From positions 62,001 to 126,000 of the forward strand of contig NZ_JAMZMI010000005.1 in the NCBI RefSeq assembly GCF_024714475.1: DNA of 64,000 nucleotides, given 5' to 3'. The stretch comes from Marinoscillum sp. MHG1-6 (GTDB lineage Bacteria > Bacteroidota > Bacteroidia > Cytophagales > Cyclobacteriaceae). This document shows positions 17,521 to 26,378 of this stretch, one piece after another. A program made the translations under genes and the position numbers. The stretch's first letter is position 1. Every line of letters starts with the position of its first letter. The notes under the pieces are model-generated. The model was not told where the DNA came from. It did no database searches and worked only from the letters and a program-made list of their open reading frames with translations.

Positions 17521-18825
17521 ATGAACCAAACCTCAAATCATACAGACATGAAAAAACTCAAGAATCGCTGGCTAATAGCTGCATCTGCAGTCGGTATCCA
17601 CCTGTCAATCGGAGCGGTCTATGCTTATAGTGTGTTGAAAAAGCCTCTATTGGCTGAGCTAGGCTGGGAGTTCAAAGAAACTGCATGGGCCTTTAGTATC
17701 GCTATATTGTTTCTGGGACTTTCAGCTGCATTTCTTGGTCGCAAGGTAGAAAAGATGGGGCCAAGAAAAAGTGGTATGCTCTCTGCTTCATTTTATGGTA
17801 CCGGACTGATTCTATCTGGTCTTGCTGTCATGTTAGGTAGTGTCAATCTGTTCTACCTGGGTTATGGTGTAATTGGTGGGATTGGACTTGGTGTAGGCTA
17901 TATCTGCCCGGTTTCCACATTGGTCAAATGGTTTCCAGACAGAAGAGGACTCGCAACCGGCCTGGCAATCATGGGCTTTGGCTTTGGTGCGTTGTTAGCC
18001 AGTAGCATTATTCAGTTTCTCATAGGAGCAGTAGGTATCTCATCGATGTTCTTCATTCTGGGCTCAACCTATTTTGTTCTCATGATGAGCTCAGCTCAGT
18101 ATTTGGCACCACCACCGGAAGATTGGACTCCTGCCGGATTTGAAGCTAACGCCGAAAGAAAAACTAAGAAGCAAATTAAAGCTGATCTCGCACAACTGAC
18201 TTCTATCGAAGCACTTAAGACTCCCCGCTTCTACTTTCTTTGGACCATGCTATTTTTCAATATCACTTGTGGCATCGCGGTAATCTCAGTGGCCTCTCCG
18301 CTTTCCCAGGAGATTGCAGGCCTTACGCCTGTGGCTGCTGCTGCAATGGTTGGTGCAATGGGACTCTTTAATGGTTTAGGTAGAATTGGTTGGGCAAGTT
18401 TTTCAGATATAATTGGTCGCCCGATGACCTATACTGCTTTCTTCCTGATACAAATCATAGCCTTCTTCCTTTTACCCCAAACGACCAATGCCTTTGCTTT
18501 CCAGGCGATTGTATTTCTGATACTGACCTGTTATGGTGGCGGATTTGCTTCGATTCCGGCCTATATCGGTGATGTATTTGGAACGAAAAATTTATCCGCA
18601 ATACATGGTAATATCCTGACTGCCTGGGCTGCTGCCGGGTTGGTGGGACCTCAACTCGCTGCCTATGTGAGAGAGGCAACCGGTAGCTATGCCGGCACCC
18701 TGTACATCTTCGCCGGGTTATTCGTGGTGGCACTTGTTGTTTCTATTGTGATTCAATTCAATATCAAAGCCATACGAAAGCAAAAAGAAGAGATTGTGAT
18801 CGCTCCCCAGATGGTTGTGAGCTAG
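17521..18825 (+). CDS. MFS transporter of the oxalate/formate antiporter (OFA) type, 434 aa
   Basis: Twelve hydrophobic segments are visible. The first carries AASAVGIHLSIGAVYAYSV, a hallmark of the OFA family, and the loop after TM2 has GRKVEKMGPRKSG (the MFS motif A variant). The OFA family moves small carboxylates (oxalate/formate, lactate). Lying divergently next to pflB-pflA, it is best read as the exporter or exchanger of formate or a related acid; this is inference from context. An alternative ATG ten codons in (17548, MKKLKNRW) is equally plausible. A terminator follows at 18856-18888. Confidence 0.85.
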   Translation: MNQTSNHTDMKKLKNRWLIAASAVGIHLSIGAVYAYSVLKKPLLAELGWEFKETAWAFSIAILFLGLSAAFLGRKVEKMGPRKSGMLSASFYGTGLILSGLAVMLGSVNLFYLGYGVIGGIGLGVGYICPVSTLVKWFPDRRGLATGLAIMGFGFGALLASSIIQFLIGAVGISSMFFILGSTYFVLMMSSAQYLAPPPEDWTPAGFEANAERKTKKQIKADLAQLTSIEALKTPRFYFLWTMLFFNITCGIAVISVASPLSQEIAGLTPVAAAAMVGAMGLFNGLGRIGWASFSDIIGRPMTYTAFFLIQIIAFFLLPQTTNAFAFQAIVFLILTCYGGGFASIPAYIGDVFGTKNLSAIHGNILTAWAAAGLVGPQLAAYVREATGSYAGTLYIFAGLFVVALVVSIVIQFNIKAIRKQKEEIVIAPQMVVS

Positions 18826-18855
18826 CCCTTAAGATTCATTTTTTGGTTGATAGTT

Positions 18856-18888
18856 TGCCCGTGTTCTGTTGAGAGCATGGGCATTTTT
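18856..18888 (+). terminator. Rho-independent terminator after the OFA transporter gene
   Basis: tgcccgtg (18856-18863) pairs with catgggca (18876-18883), one G-U pair, with a 12-nt loop and then five T. Confidence 0.8.
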
Positions 18889-19280
18889 GTGGTTCAAGAT
18901 CGTTATCAGTAAACGGTTATCAGTAAGCAGTTTACGGACTTCAGTTATAGCTACCCACAGAAAGTAAATGCTGAAAGCAATTGGGGTAAGTTGGCAGACA
19001 TTACCATTTAGTTAACAGTCCAGTTTTTACACCGAATCCCTGAACACGACAAACCCCCTGACGAGTAAGGGGGCTTTGATAGTGTGAATATGCTTTCGAT
19101 CACTTGTAGCAATATGATCGTAGCAACTAATTCAGGTCGGTAGTATTAAGGCAAATAAAGGGCGACAGGGGTCTGCATTTCTCGTCGGGAATGAGTTAAA
19201 CTATCGAAAAATGGCAATGATTAGGTCCGTGAAGTGTAATTGACAGGCTATCTAAAAAGCAACAGAAGTCATTTCCACTA
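18889..19280. other. Gene-free spacer with cagt-type repeats and a GC-rich hairpin
   Basis: At 18899-18960 there are tandem-like words (gttatcagtaaacggttatc, agtaagcagtttacgg) of the same kind as in the 2.3-3.0 kb spacer. At 19054-19073 ccccct and aggggg form a 6-bp hairpin with an 8-nt loop, possibly a weak bidirectional terminator. No ORF. Confidence 0.55.
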
Positions 19281-19697
19281 CTATTTTACTGTGATTCTGA
19301 AATCAAGATCAAAGACACCTTTTAAATCCAGGCCTACGTCCATCAGGTCCTCATCTCCTTCATCTGTGACCCAGTAGATTGTAACATTTTTACCTTGATG
19401 AGCATGTTTTTGTAAGACATTCATAAGATTGAATAGCAGTTTCGTAGTTGAAGCATTAATCACTGAATAGTAGAAGTAGCATCTTAGATCCTGGTGATTT
19501 TCAAGGTGCAATTTCGCATTTTCGATCATGTCAGTATAGACATTTAGTAAATCTAACGCGGTGGAGCTTCCTTTCGCGACAATCATATTATTAGCCTCCA
19601 GATATTTGATTGATAGCTTTTCCTGAACTGGAAAATCGTAATCATTATAGGTTCTTTCAGAAGAGATTAGTTCGGTATTGAGAGCTGCTTGAATCAT
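19281..19697 (-). CDS. SiaC-family (DUF1987) regulatory phosphoprotein, 138 aa
   Basis: The end of the protein matches the DUF1987/SiaC pattern: NASTTKLLFNLMNVL, then GKNVTIYWVTDEGDEDLMDV, then VFDLDFRI. In Pseudomonas, SiaC is phosphorylated on a threonine by kinase SiaB and dephosphorylated by phosphatase SiaA, and it switches on the diguanylate cyclase SiaD. The Ser83/Thr84/Thr85 cluster before KLLFNL is the likely phosphosite here. No SiaA, SiaB or SiaD homologue lies next to it, but a large two-component block begins about 1.3 kb upstream. Family call is good; partner and output are unknown. Confidence 0.75.
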   Translation of the reverse strand: MIQAALNTELISSERTYNDYDFPVQEKLSIKYLEANNMIVAKGSSTALDLLNVYTDMIENAKLHLENHQDLRCYFYYSVINASTTKLLFNLMNVLQKHAHQGKNVTIYWVTDEGDEDLMDVGLDLKGVFDLDFRITVK

Positions 19698-19760
19698 AAC
19701 ATTAATTTTTTATAATCTATTTGAAATTTGAAATGCTATAGGACTGGTTAGTGACCCTGA

Positions 19761-20213
19761 TCAGTTATTAAGGTTAAATCTTATCCCTGCCTGTGAGGTG
19801 ATTCTGAATGATTTCAATCCAAAACCGGCTTGTACCTCAATCGCATTGAATAATTTGTAACCTGCAATCATGGATGGCGTGATGGAGAAGTATTCACCGT
19901 TTACAGCGCCCATTCTAACATTCGCTTTAACATTGAATTTCTCTTTTGAAAGAACAGGAGCTGCCATAATCACTCCATAAAATTCTTTTTCGTAAAATCT
20001 TGGCTTTGCCTCGTTAGAACTCCAAAAAGCATCATTCTCTTTTTGGTAAAATCCACCTAATTCAAAATTGTTTTTGAATTCATAACCTCCCTGTAAGCCT
20101 AGTTTCGGGCTGATATGAGTACGCTCGATATAGGACTTAACAAAAGGCTGCTGAGCATTGGCCTGTGAAAGGGTGATGATAACTAGTAGTGCGATAGTGA
20201 AGAAGTATTTCAT
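19761..20213 (-). CDS. Small outer-membrane beta-barrel protein, 150 aa
   Basis: The ATG at 20213 starts a signal peptide (MKYFFTIALLVIITLSQANA|QQ). The remaining ~130 residues alternate as beta-strands (LGLQGGYEFKNNFELGGFYQ, GYKLFNAIEVQAGFGL) and end in an aromatic strand (AGIRFNLNN), as in 8-stranded porin-like proteins. An upstream in-frame TTG exists but adds only 8 residues. Its upstream region shares three sequence words with the upstream region of the response-regulator gene at 21663. It is 63 bp from the SiaC-like gene on the same strand, so co-transcription is possible. Confidence 0.7.
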   Translation of the reverse strand: MKYFFTIALLVIITLSQANAQQPFVKSYIERTHISPKLGLQGGYEFKNNFELGGFYQKENDAFWSSNEAKPRFYEKEFYGVIMAAPVLSKEKFNVKANVRMGAVNGEYFSITPSMIAGYKLFNAIEVQAGFGLKSFRITSQAGIRFNLNN

Positions 20214-20273
20214 ATTTTGCAGTGTTTTATGTTTCAATTACAATGCAAAATTGGGACTGAGGGCAATCCTGTG

Positions 20274-20337
20274 TAAGCGTATAATTCGGATTTGAAATTT
20301 TGGTTGTAATACTTAGCGTAATACGAAAATCACGTAG
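20274..20337 (-). promoter_or_regulatory. Shared upstream elements (TAAGCGT, TACGAAAATC, CACGTAG), copy 1
   Basis: TAAGCGT at 20274-20280, TACGAAAATC at 20322-20331 and CACGTAG at 20331-20337 (plus-strand text) all recur in the same order upstream of the response regulator gene at 21715-21778. They lie 61-124 nt upstream of the barrel-protein ATG, suggesting a common regulator. Confidence 0.4.
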
Positions 20338-21021
20338 TGGATCCCATGAAATCAGCTTAGAGCGACTTTTAACTTTATTATTTGTGATTTGAGGTCGGTT
20401 TTCCCTTTATTCCGATTCGGGATCAAGCAATAAATTTGTAGGGCAATTGTATTTTACCGGAAAACGATCGTTAAATACCAGATAATGCAGTATTCCAATT
20501 AAAGGATATACCTCATTTTCTTTTGCATGCCCCGGGCCGCGCGGGCAAAAGAAAACGACCGCGACGGCGGACCGTGCAAAAGAAAAAGGCACCAACCTAG
20601 CCGGTCGCACGCCAAAAACGATTTGGAACATTTCAATTTGACTTAGGTGTTTATAAATTCAGGTCAAAATCGTTCTCACTGGCCTTGGATGAATCCACCC
20701 GCCTAAACACATTGAGATAGGTATTAATCGATTATTCTTAAATTAATTCTCCCAATAAACTCCACAGATTTGCTGTATGATAGCCGATTCGCCCCTACTT
20801 ACCTTGATCATGAAATGAGATCAACGGATTTGTAACAAGTAAGAACGGGCTTATACACATGGAAGCCCAAGTGTTCATGAAAGAAAAGCAGGCACCTAAC
20901 ACATACTAACGTTTTGATTTTAAATAGGGTCTACTCTATCATCCAGGTTAAGGATGGAAGTTTAGCAATTGTTGGTCAAGCCAACTGGTAAAGATGGATA
21001 CTGAATACAAGAATGGATGTT
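20338..21021. other. Gene-free spacer with a GC-rich repeat island
   Basis: Most of this 0.7 kb holds no credible gene. The 20516-20586 island is listed separately. A 74-codon minus ORF over the island is compositionally odd (GVRPARLVPFSFARSAVAVV) and probably reflects the repeat, not a gene. Confidence 0.5.
20516..20586. repeat. GC-rich island with three copies of an 11-bp word
   Basis: ttttcttttgc (20516-20526) is perfectly complementary to gcaaaagaaaa at 20545-20555, around an 18-nt GC-rich loop (ccccgggccgcgcgg). gcaaaagaaaa then repeats at 20576-20586 after a second GC-rich stretch (gaccgcgacggcggaccgt). The GC content contrasts sharply with the AT-rich flanks. Confidence 0.6.
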
Positions 21022-21663
21022 TTACACCAGGTTGTGCTCTACGGCATAGAGGGTTAAACCAGGAATGCTGTTGCACCGAGCCTTTTTAAGCAGTTTACTA
21101 ATCAGCATTTCTACAACTCTCAGAGAGGTATTTATCGAATTTGCAATTTCATTTACTTGCTTTTGCTGAATCAACATGTGTAGCACCCTATGCTCAATTG
21201 GTGAAATGTTACCGCCTGAACCTCCTCCCGACTTCTTTGATTCCTTTTCTTTAAGGATGTCATCTACCTGAATCTTGATTTCATCGGAAAAGTATCTTTT
21301 TGAATTCATCAGATAATCAAGGGCGGTAAGTAGCTCGTTTCGCTTCACGTTTTTGGAGACATAACCTCTCGCTCCGGCACGAATCATTTGATGAACAGAT
21401 TTCTTGTCATCACTCATGGACAAGACCAAAACTGGTAGATTAGGAAAATTCAATTGAACATTCTCCATTAATTCCACTCCATCCATTACTGGCATCTTGA
21501 TATCTGTTATCACCAGATCAAATTTGGCACTATGTAGGGCTTTTAATGCATCTCTACCATTGGCCGCCTCAGCTACAATCTGATAATCATTATGATCCAC
21601 TAAATAGTTTTTGATGGCGTCTCTAATCATTTCATGATCATCTACAAGGAGTATTCTTTTCAT
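21022..21663 (-). CDS. NarL/LuxR-type response regulator with a diverged HTH, 213 aa
   Basis: The receiver domain has phosphoacceptor Asp54 in LVITDIKMPVMDG, the acidic pair in LLVDDHEM, and the switch Ser and Lys (LVLSMSDD, GYVSKNV). A Ser/Gly linker (SKKSGGGSGG) leads to the C-terminal HTH. The usual LSxREKEVL and TVETHRxNI signatures are replaced by ISPIEHRVL and RVVEMLISKLLKK, so DNA recognition may be altered or lost. It is clearly paralogous to the regulator at 26378-27016 (both contain HEMIRDAIKNYL). It is the last gene of a same-strand signalling block and has its own 140-bp upstream region. Confidence 0.85.
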   Translation of the reverse strand: MKRILLVDDHEMIRDAIKNYLVDHNDYQIVAEAANGRDALKALHSAKFDLVITDIKMPVMDGVELMENVQLNFPNLPVLVLSMSDDKKSVHQMIRAGARGYVSKNVKRNELLTALDYLMNSKRYFSDEIKIQVDDILKEKESKKSGGGSGGNISPIEHRVLHMLIQQKQVNEIANSINTSLRVVEMLISKLLKKARCNSIPGLTLYAVEHNLV

Positions 21664-21714
21664 TTTCCAGTTGTTTAATATGAATACAAAACTCTGGAAA
21701 AGCCCAACCCGATA

Positions 21715-21778
21715 TAAGCGTGAAACAAGTATATTGACATTTACGAAAATCCCCTAGCCTTACCCGTGATTCACGTAG
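21715..21778 (-). promoter_or_regulatory. Shared upstream elements (TAAGCGT, TACGAAAATC, CACGTAG), copy 2
   Basis: TAAGCGT at 21715-21721, TACGAAAATC at 21742-21751 and CACGTAG at 21772-21778, in the same order as at 20274-20337 but with different spacing. They lie 52-115 nt upstream of the response-regulator ATG. Confidence 0.4.
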
Positions 21779-21804
21779 CGTATGGAGATAAAAAGTCGGA
21801 AACA

Positions 21805-22233
21805 CTAGAAATGAGCCACATTCAAATCCGTCCAGTAATAACGTACCCGTTCAATAAATAACTGAAATTGGTCAAATCTGACTGGTTTTAACAAGTAGCT
21901 ATTAACATAATTGTCATAGGCCGTAGTTACATCTTTCTCATGATTTGACGTAGTCAGCATTACCACCGGGATTCCTCTGAGATGCGAATTTTTGATACGC
22001 TTCAACACTTCCAAACCATTCAATTTTGGAATGTTTACATCCAATAATATAAGCCTGAGATTTTTAATGATTTCCGGGTCCGGTTGCTCAAGAAGAAAAT
22101 TGATGGCTTCATCTCCATCCTTCGTCCAATAAACTTGGCCATTGAATTTATCTTTACGAAGGGCCATCATGGTCAACTCGGCATCCTCCTCCCGATCCTC
22201 AACCAGTAGAATGTTAATCTTGTCCTTATTCAT
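21805..22233 (-). CDS. Single-domain response regulator (Rcp1/CheY-like), 142 aa
   Basis: It is a receiver domain only. Acidic residues are in LLVEDREEDAEL, phosphoacceptor Asp65 in LILLDVNIPKLNG, switch Thr in VVMLTTSNHE, and Lys in YLLKPVRFDQF. The REEDAEL start and LKRIKN loop are typical of Rcp1-like regulators that pair with PAS/phytochrome-type kinases. There is no output domain, so it should work by protein-protein contact or in a phosphorelay. It sits in the block with the multi-PAS kinase at 22962-26378. Confidence 0.9.
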   Translation of the reverse strand: MNKDKINILLVEDREEDAELTMMALRKDKFNGQVYWTKDGDEAINFLLEQPDPEIIKNLRLILLDVNIPKLNGLEVLKRIKNSHLRGIPVVMLTTSNHEKDVTTAYDNYVNSYLLKPVRFDQFQLFIERVRYYWTDLNVAHF

Positions 22234-22469
22234 AATTCAGCAATTTTTGGTTGGACTTAAAATCCAGATCATCGATCAGGAAAAAGTCTATAAACGGATA
22301 GACCGAATACCATTATTCCATATAGCTGAATCAAATTTGCTGGTTGATAAGAGATCTTTGGTTGAGAGACATTAAATGTCTTAGAGGTCTTAATAAGTAA
22401 ATATATTAATTAATTAAAAAATTTCAATCTTCCTTCAAGTGATAATTGTCATAATTTTTAGCTTAACCA

Positions 22470-22910
22470 TTATCCCTCAACCCCAAAATTGCGTTCCATC
22501 CAATACTCTCCTAAAGCCTTTACCGTTTGTGAAAATTTTTCCGAATCTACTGGTTTCACTATGTATGAATTTGCATGATTTTCTATTGCCCTGATGCGAT
22601 CCACTTCTTCACGTGAAGTTGTTAACATAATAACTGGTATAGACAAATAGCGTTTGTCAGATTTAATGATCTTCAAGGTTTCAATACCATCCAGCTTAGG
22701 CATTTTAAGGTCCATAAGAATCATTTTTGGTTTTATCGGTGATCGTTCCTTATAGACTCCTTCACATTTAAGGTACTCCAAGGCCTCCTCGCCGTTTTTA
22801 ACCCAATGAAGCATAGCTACAAAACCTGCTTCTTCTAACGCAAAATGTGTGAGATGTGCATCTTCCATTCTATCCTCGGCAAGGAGTATTTTAGCTTCTA
22901 GATTGTCCAT
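22470..22910 (-). CDS. Single-domain response regulator (Rcp1/CheY-like), 146 aa
   Basis: A second Rcp1-like receiver: AEDRMEDAHL acidic start, phosphoacceptor Asp67 in ILMDLKMPKLDG, VIMLTTSREEVD switch, and YIVKPVDSEKF lysine. It starts 51 bp downstream of the multi-PAS kinase stop and is probably co-transcribed, which makes it the most likely phosphotransfer partner. It is related to but clearly distinct from the neighbour at 21805. Confidence 0.9.
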   Translation of the reverse strand: MDNLEAKILLAEDRMEDAHLTHFALEEAGFVAMLHWVKNGEEALEYLKCEGVYKERSPIKPKMILMDLKMPKLDGIETLKIIKSDKRYLSIPVIMLTTSREEVDRIRAIENHANSYIVKPVDSEKFSQTVKALGEYWMERNFGVEG

Positions 22911-22961
22911 GTTTTAAAGCGTTAAGCATTTTGATTGTGAATAGGCATGATTTTTCTACTT

Positions 22962-25900
22962 CTATGATTTTTTCCGTGGAAGTCTAAATGTAAATGTGGT
23001 GCCTTTATCCACCTCACTCTTAAAAGTAATATCCCCCTCATGTTTGTCCAGGATTTTCTTCACGATAGCTAAACCAACGCCCGTTCCTTTGAACTCATCA
23101 TGATGTAGCCTCTGAAATACCCCAAAAAGCTTTTTTGAGTAGCTCATATCAAATCCGACACCTTTATCAGCTATCGCATACTCCGTAAAGTCCTCTTCGC
23201 TCCTCGACCAAATATGAATATCAATTTCATTTTTATTGGAAGAGTATTTAAAGGCATTTGAGATCAAATTAGCCCAAACCTGCCGTAATATTTTAGGGTC
23301 AGCATAAGCTTCAACCAATGGCTCAATTTGAATGTTAAAATGATGATCCGGATAATTTTTAGCCTCCTCTTCCACAAGTTCACGAACGGTATGATCTACA
23401 TCTACTATTCGCCTGTTTAATCCTAATCTTGAGACTCTTGAAAAATCAAGTATATCATTGATCAATTCATCCATTTTCAAGGCATTTTTATTTATAAAAT
23501 CAAGCCAGGTTTTGCCTGTTTCATCCAACACCTCCTGATATTGTTTGTTCAAGAGTTTCGAAAATCCTTCTAATGCACGTAGTGGAGCACGTAAGTCATG
23601 AGAAACTGAATAACTAAAGCTTTCCAGTTCCTCATTGGCCTGCTCCAATTGTGTTTGACTCTTAATTAATGCCTGCTGTTTTACTGATAGTTCATCCACC
23701 ACCGTTTTCAGCTTCTTCGTTTGGATTTTTAGCTTCGCTTGTTGCTCTTTCTGAGTCGAAATATTAGTGGAAATGCCACACATGGCATAAACAACACCTT
23801 CGCCGTCGTAAAGGGGAAATTTTGAAGTGACGAAGTCAATTTTTTCTTTACCCTGTCCCACCGATTCTTCATATGTAATCAATTCCTCCCTCTCAGTAAC
23901 CTTTACATCCACTTTCCTGAATTCATCGGCCACCTTTTTGGGAAACAGATCATAATCCGTCTTACCGATGATGGATTGCGTTTTTTCATCCAAACCAATC
24001 ACTTTATACAAATATTCATTGGCGAGTAAAAATCGACCTTCCAGATCCTTGATAAAAATCATGGCATTCACATTATCGATCACAGAATCCAGAAAGACCT
24101 TTTGATCAGATAGTTCATCACTTATTTTTTGAATTTCTTCGGTTCGTTCTTTTACCCTTTTCTCCAGATTAGCATTTAGCTTCTTGATTTTCTTCTCAAC
24201 CCGTACCTTATCTGTGATATCACGCCCCTCCGGCAACAGGTATATAACCCCTCCGTCTTCATCATATATTGGGGTAATTGAAAAGTCAACAGTTACTGAT
24301 TTTTTATTTTTTCCAATCAATCCAAGCTCATAACGGATAAACACACCCTGAGCAGCCGCAATGATTGATTCTTTAATTCTGTTTTTTATCGATTCACTTT
24401 CCAGAAAAACCGGAAGCTCCCAAAACTTTGTTGCAATTATATCCTCCAAACTCAGGCCTAGAAATTCCAACGCAGTTTTATTCATGTCAATGACATTTCC
24501 TTCCGTGGAAAGAAATCCCATAAAATTGAAGGTGTTATTAAAAATAGCACTCAGCTTTCCTTCACTTCTTTTTAATTTTTCCTCATACGCAATATCCTGA
24601 GTGATATCTCTCGCTGCACCAAAAACAACTCCTCTTTCTCGATCAAGTGCTGCTGACCATTCAAGCCATCGGTCCCCCTGCAAACCGGATTTATACCTAT
24701 TGATAAAGGAAATGGTTGGTTTTCCTTCCAATAACTTCTCAAATTCCTTTCCGGATCGTTCTATATCCTCCTCATGAAGAAAATCAAGGAACGGCCTACC
24801 CACAACTTCGGGAAATTGCAGTCCAAGCATCTTACAAAACGCAGGATTTAGAGTGTCAAAACATCCATCCTGATTAATAATGCACAGGTAATCACCTGAC
24901 ATATTGAAAAACCGCTCAAATATTTGAATTTTATCTTCAGCGCTCTTGAAGTCCGTATAGTCTTCAATGAATGCAAGCAATCCGCTAAGTTTTCCTGCTC
25001 CATCAGAAATGGGCACGGTCGCTGTTCTGGAGTTTATTAATTTTCCGCTTTTTGACTTGAAATCAATTTCCAGGTTCTGAGCTCCCTCTCCTTCCTTACT
25101 AAACACACCATTTTGCCCTATTGAGTAATCACCTGCCAATAAAAATTCAGGACTCCTTCCCTTAAATTCCTCTGAGTTATAACCAAAAACGACGGAAGCT
25201 CTATCATTTACCCATTGTATTCTACGATCCTTATTGAGATATAAAACCGCATCAGGATTGGAGTTGATCAAAAGGCTTAAAAATCTGTTAGATTCAAGCA
25301 ATTCCTCGCGAATCTTCTTGAAGCCCTGGAATCTTACTCCAAAGTAGGATAAAATCACTAATATGATAAGGATGAAGACCAACACCTGGATGATCATATC
25401 CCTCCAAACTTCCCTTGCAACCAGAGACAATATCGAGTTATCAATGTGAGAAACGAGTAAATACTCAGGAGAATTAACAGTTTGAAAGTTACTCAGGTGT
25501 GTATATTTTGAAAAGTACTGGTCAATAAGAGGTGCTCTTTCATAAATAAACAAACCATTATCAGAATAGAATGCTCCCTCCTTGCTTTGCTTCATCCTCT
25601 CCCATTCTTCTGGATAAACGGAACCGAAAGTTGAATTGCTTCTACCTTTAACCATAAATCCAAACAATTGATCCTCAGATGTTCCGGCGAGCCAGTAACC
25701 TTTTGCATTAATAAACTGAATTGAATTGTTTTCCATGATATCCCCAACGGCATCCTTATAGTCATTAGGGTGTAAAAGGTCACTTACCAGATAATTAATG
25801 ATCAAGATCCCGGATTTATTCCCATCATTGTCAACAATCGGAGTTGCTGCTCTCACTACTGGATTAAATGGTCTTTCAAGAGTGTCTCCCTCCATGTTAA

Positions 25901-26378
25901 GGTCTATGGGAGATAGATATAATTGATTGCGATCCAGATTGATCACCCGACTGAAATAATAGCGATCGCTCTTATCCTGAAGATCCTTTTCATCCACACT
26001 TATGGGACTACCTTTATTATAATTAACCCGAACAAGTTCTTTACCCATCGAGTCGATAAACCTGATTTGGTCATATCGATTGGTGATGGTGAGAAGAGCG
26101 GTGAAGTCTTCAATCAAATCTTTTTTTTCAAACCGATCATACCGGAGGTTTTTAACATTTTGTTGATTGGAGAGATATAGCAAGTCAGAATACATGTTTT
26201 GGAGACTCGTCTCCATTTCCAATCTGATAGATTCTATCTTGTTCCTTTCGTTAATGATTAGCTTCTCCTCTGACTCCTCCTTAGCCCTAACAAAGCTGTG
26301 CCTTAAAATGAGTAACCCATTCGCAAGAACAAAAGCCAAAATTGCATAGATGTAATACTGCTTCTTAGGGTACCTCAT
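22962..26378 (-). CDS. Multi-PAS membrane sensor histidine kinase, 1138 aa
   Basis: TM1 (residues ~8-27) and TM2 (~330-350) enclose a ~300-residue periplasmic sensor of the dCache type (RFIDSMGKELVRVNYN, DRYYFSRVI). Inside are four or five PAS/PAC modules (NPDAVLYLNKDRRIQWVNDR; YLCIINQDGCFDTLNPAFCK; FNFMGFLSTEGNVIDMN; DVNAMIFIKDLEGRFLLAN). Then follow a coiled coil, HisKA with His927 in SYSVSHDLRAPL, and HATPase with N box (NLISNAFKYSSN), DKGVGFD and GTGVGLAIVKK. The ATG at 26378 overlaps the TGA of the upstream regulator by one base (TGATG), so translation is coupled. There is no fused receiver; nearby single-domain regulators may serve. Confidence 0.92.
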   Translation of the reverse strand: MRYPKKQYYIYAILAFVLANGLLILRHSFVRAKEESEEKLIINERNKIESIRLEMETSLQNMYSDLLYLSNQQNVKNLRYDRFEKKDLIEDFTALLTITNRYDQIRFIDSMGKELVRVNYNKGSPISVDEKDLQDKSDRYYFSRVINLDRNQLYLSPIDLNMEGDTLERPFNPVVRAATPIVDNDGNKSGILIINYLVSDLLHPNDYKDAVGDIMENNSIQFINAKGYWLAGTSEDQLFGFMVKGRSNSTFGSVYPEEWERMKQSKEGAFYSDNGLFIYERAPLIDQYFSKYTHLSNFQTVNSPEYLLVSHIDNSILSLVAREVWRDMIIQVLVFILIILVILSYFGVRFQGFKKIREELLESNRFLSLLINSNPDAVLYLNKDRRIQWVNDRASVVFGYNSEEFKGRSPEFLLAGDYSIGQNGVFSKEGEGAQNLEIDFKSKSGKLINSRTATVPISDGAGKLSGLLAFIEDYTDFKSAEDKIQIFERFFNMSGDYLCIINQDGCFDTLNPAFCKMLGLQFPEVVGRPFLDFLHEEDIERSGKEFEKLLEGKPTISFINRYKSGLQGDRWLEWSAALDRERGVVFGAARDITQDIAYEEKLKRSEGKLSAIFNNTFNFMGFLSTEGNVIDMNKTALEFLGLSLEDIIATKFWELPVFLESESIKNRIKESIIAAAQGVFIRYELGLIGKNKKSVTVDFSITPIYDEDGGVIYLLPEGRDITDKVRVEKKIKKLNANLEKRVKERTEEIQKISDELSDQKVFLDSVIDNVNAMIFIKDLEGRFLLANEYLYKVIGLDEKTQSIIGKTDYDLFPKKVADEFRKVDVKVTEREELITYEESVGQGKEKIDFVTSKFPLYDGEGVVYAMCGISTNISTQKEQQAKLKIQTKKLKTVVDELSVKQQALIKSQTQLEQANEELESFSYSVSHDLRAPLRALEGFSKLLNKQYQEVLDETGKTWLDFINKNALKMDELINDILDFSRVSRLGLNRRIVDVDHTVRELVEEEAKNYPDHHFNIQIEPLVEAYADPKILRQVWANLISNAFKYSSNKNEIDIHIWSRSEEDFTEYAIADKGVGFDMSYSKKLFGVFQRLHHDEFKGTGVGLAIVKKILDKHEGDITFKSEVDKGTTFTFRLPRKKS

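Noticed and set aside
20407-20631. 74-codon minus-strand ORF over the GC-rich island
   Set aside because: The reading frame follows the repeat composition (Arg/Pro/Ala-rich) and has no start context; more likely a repeat artefact.
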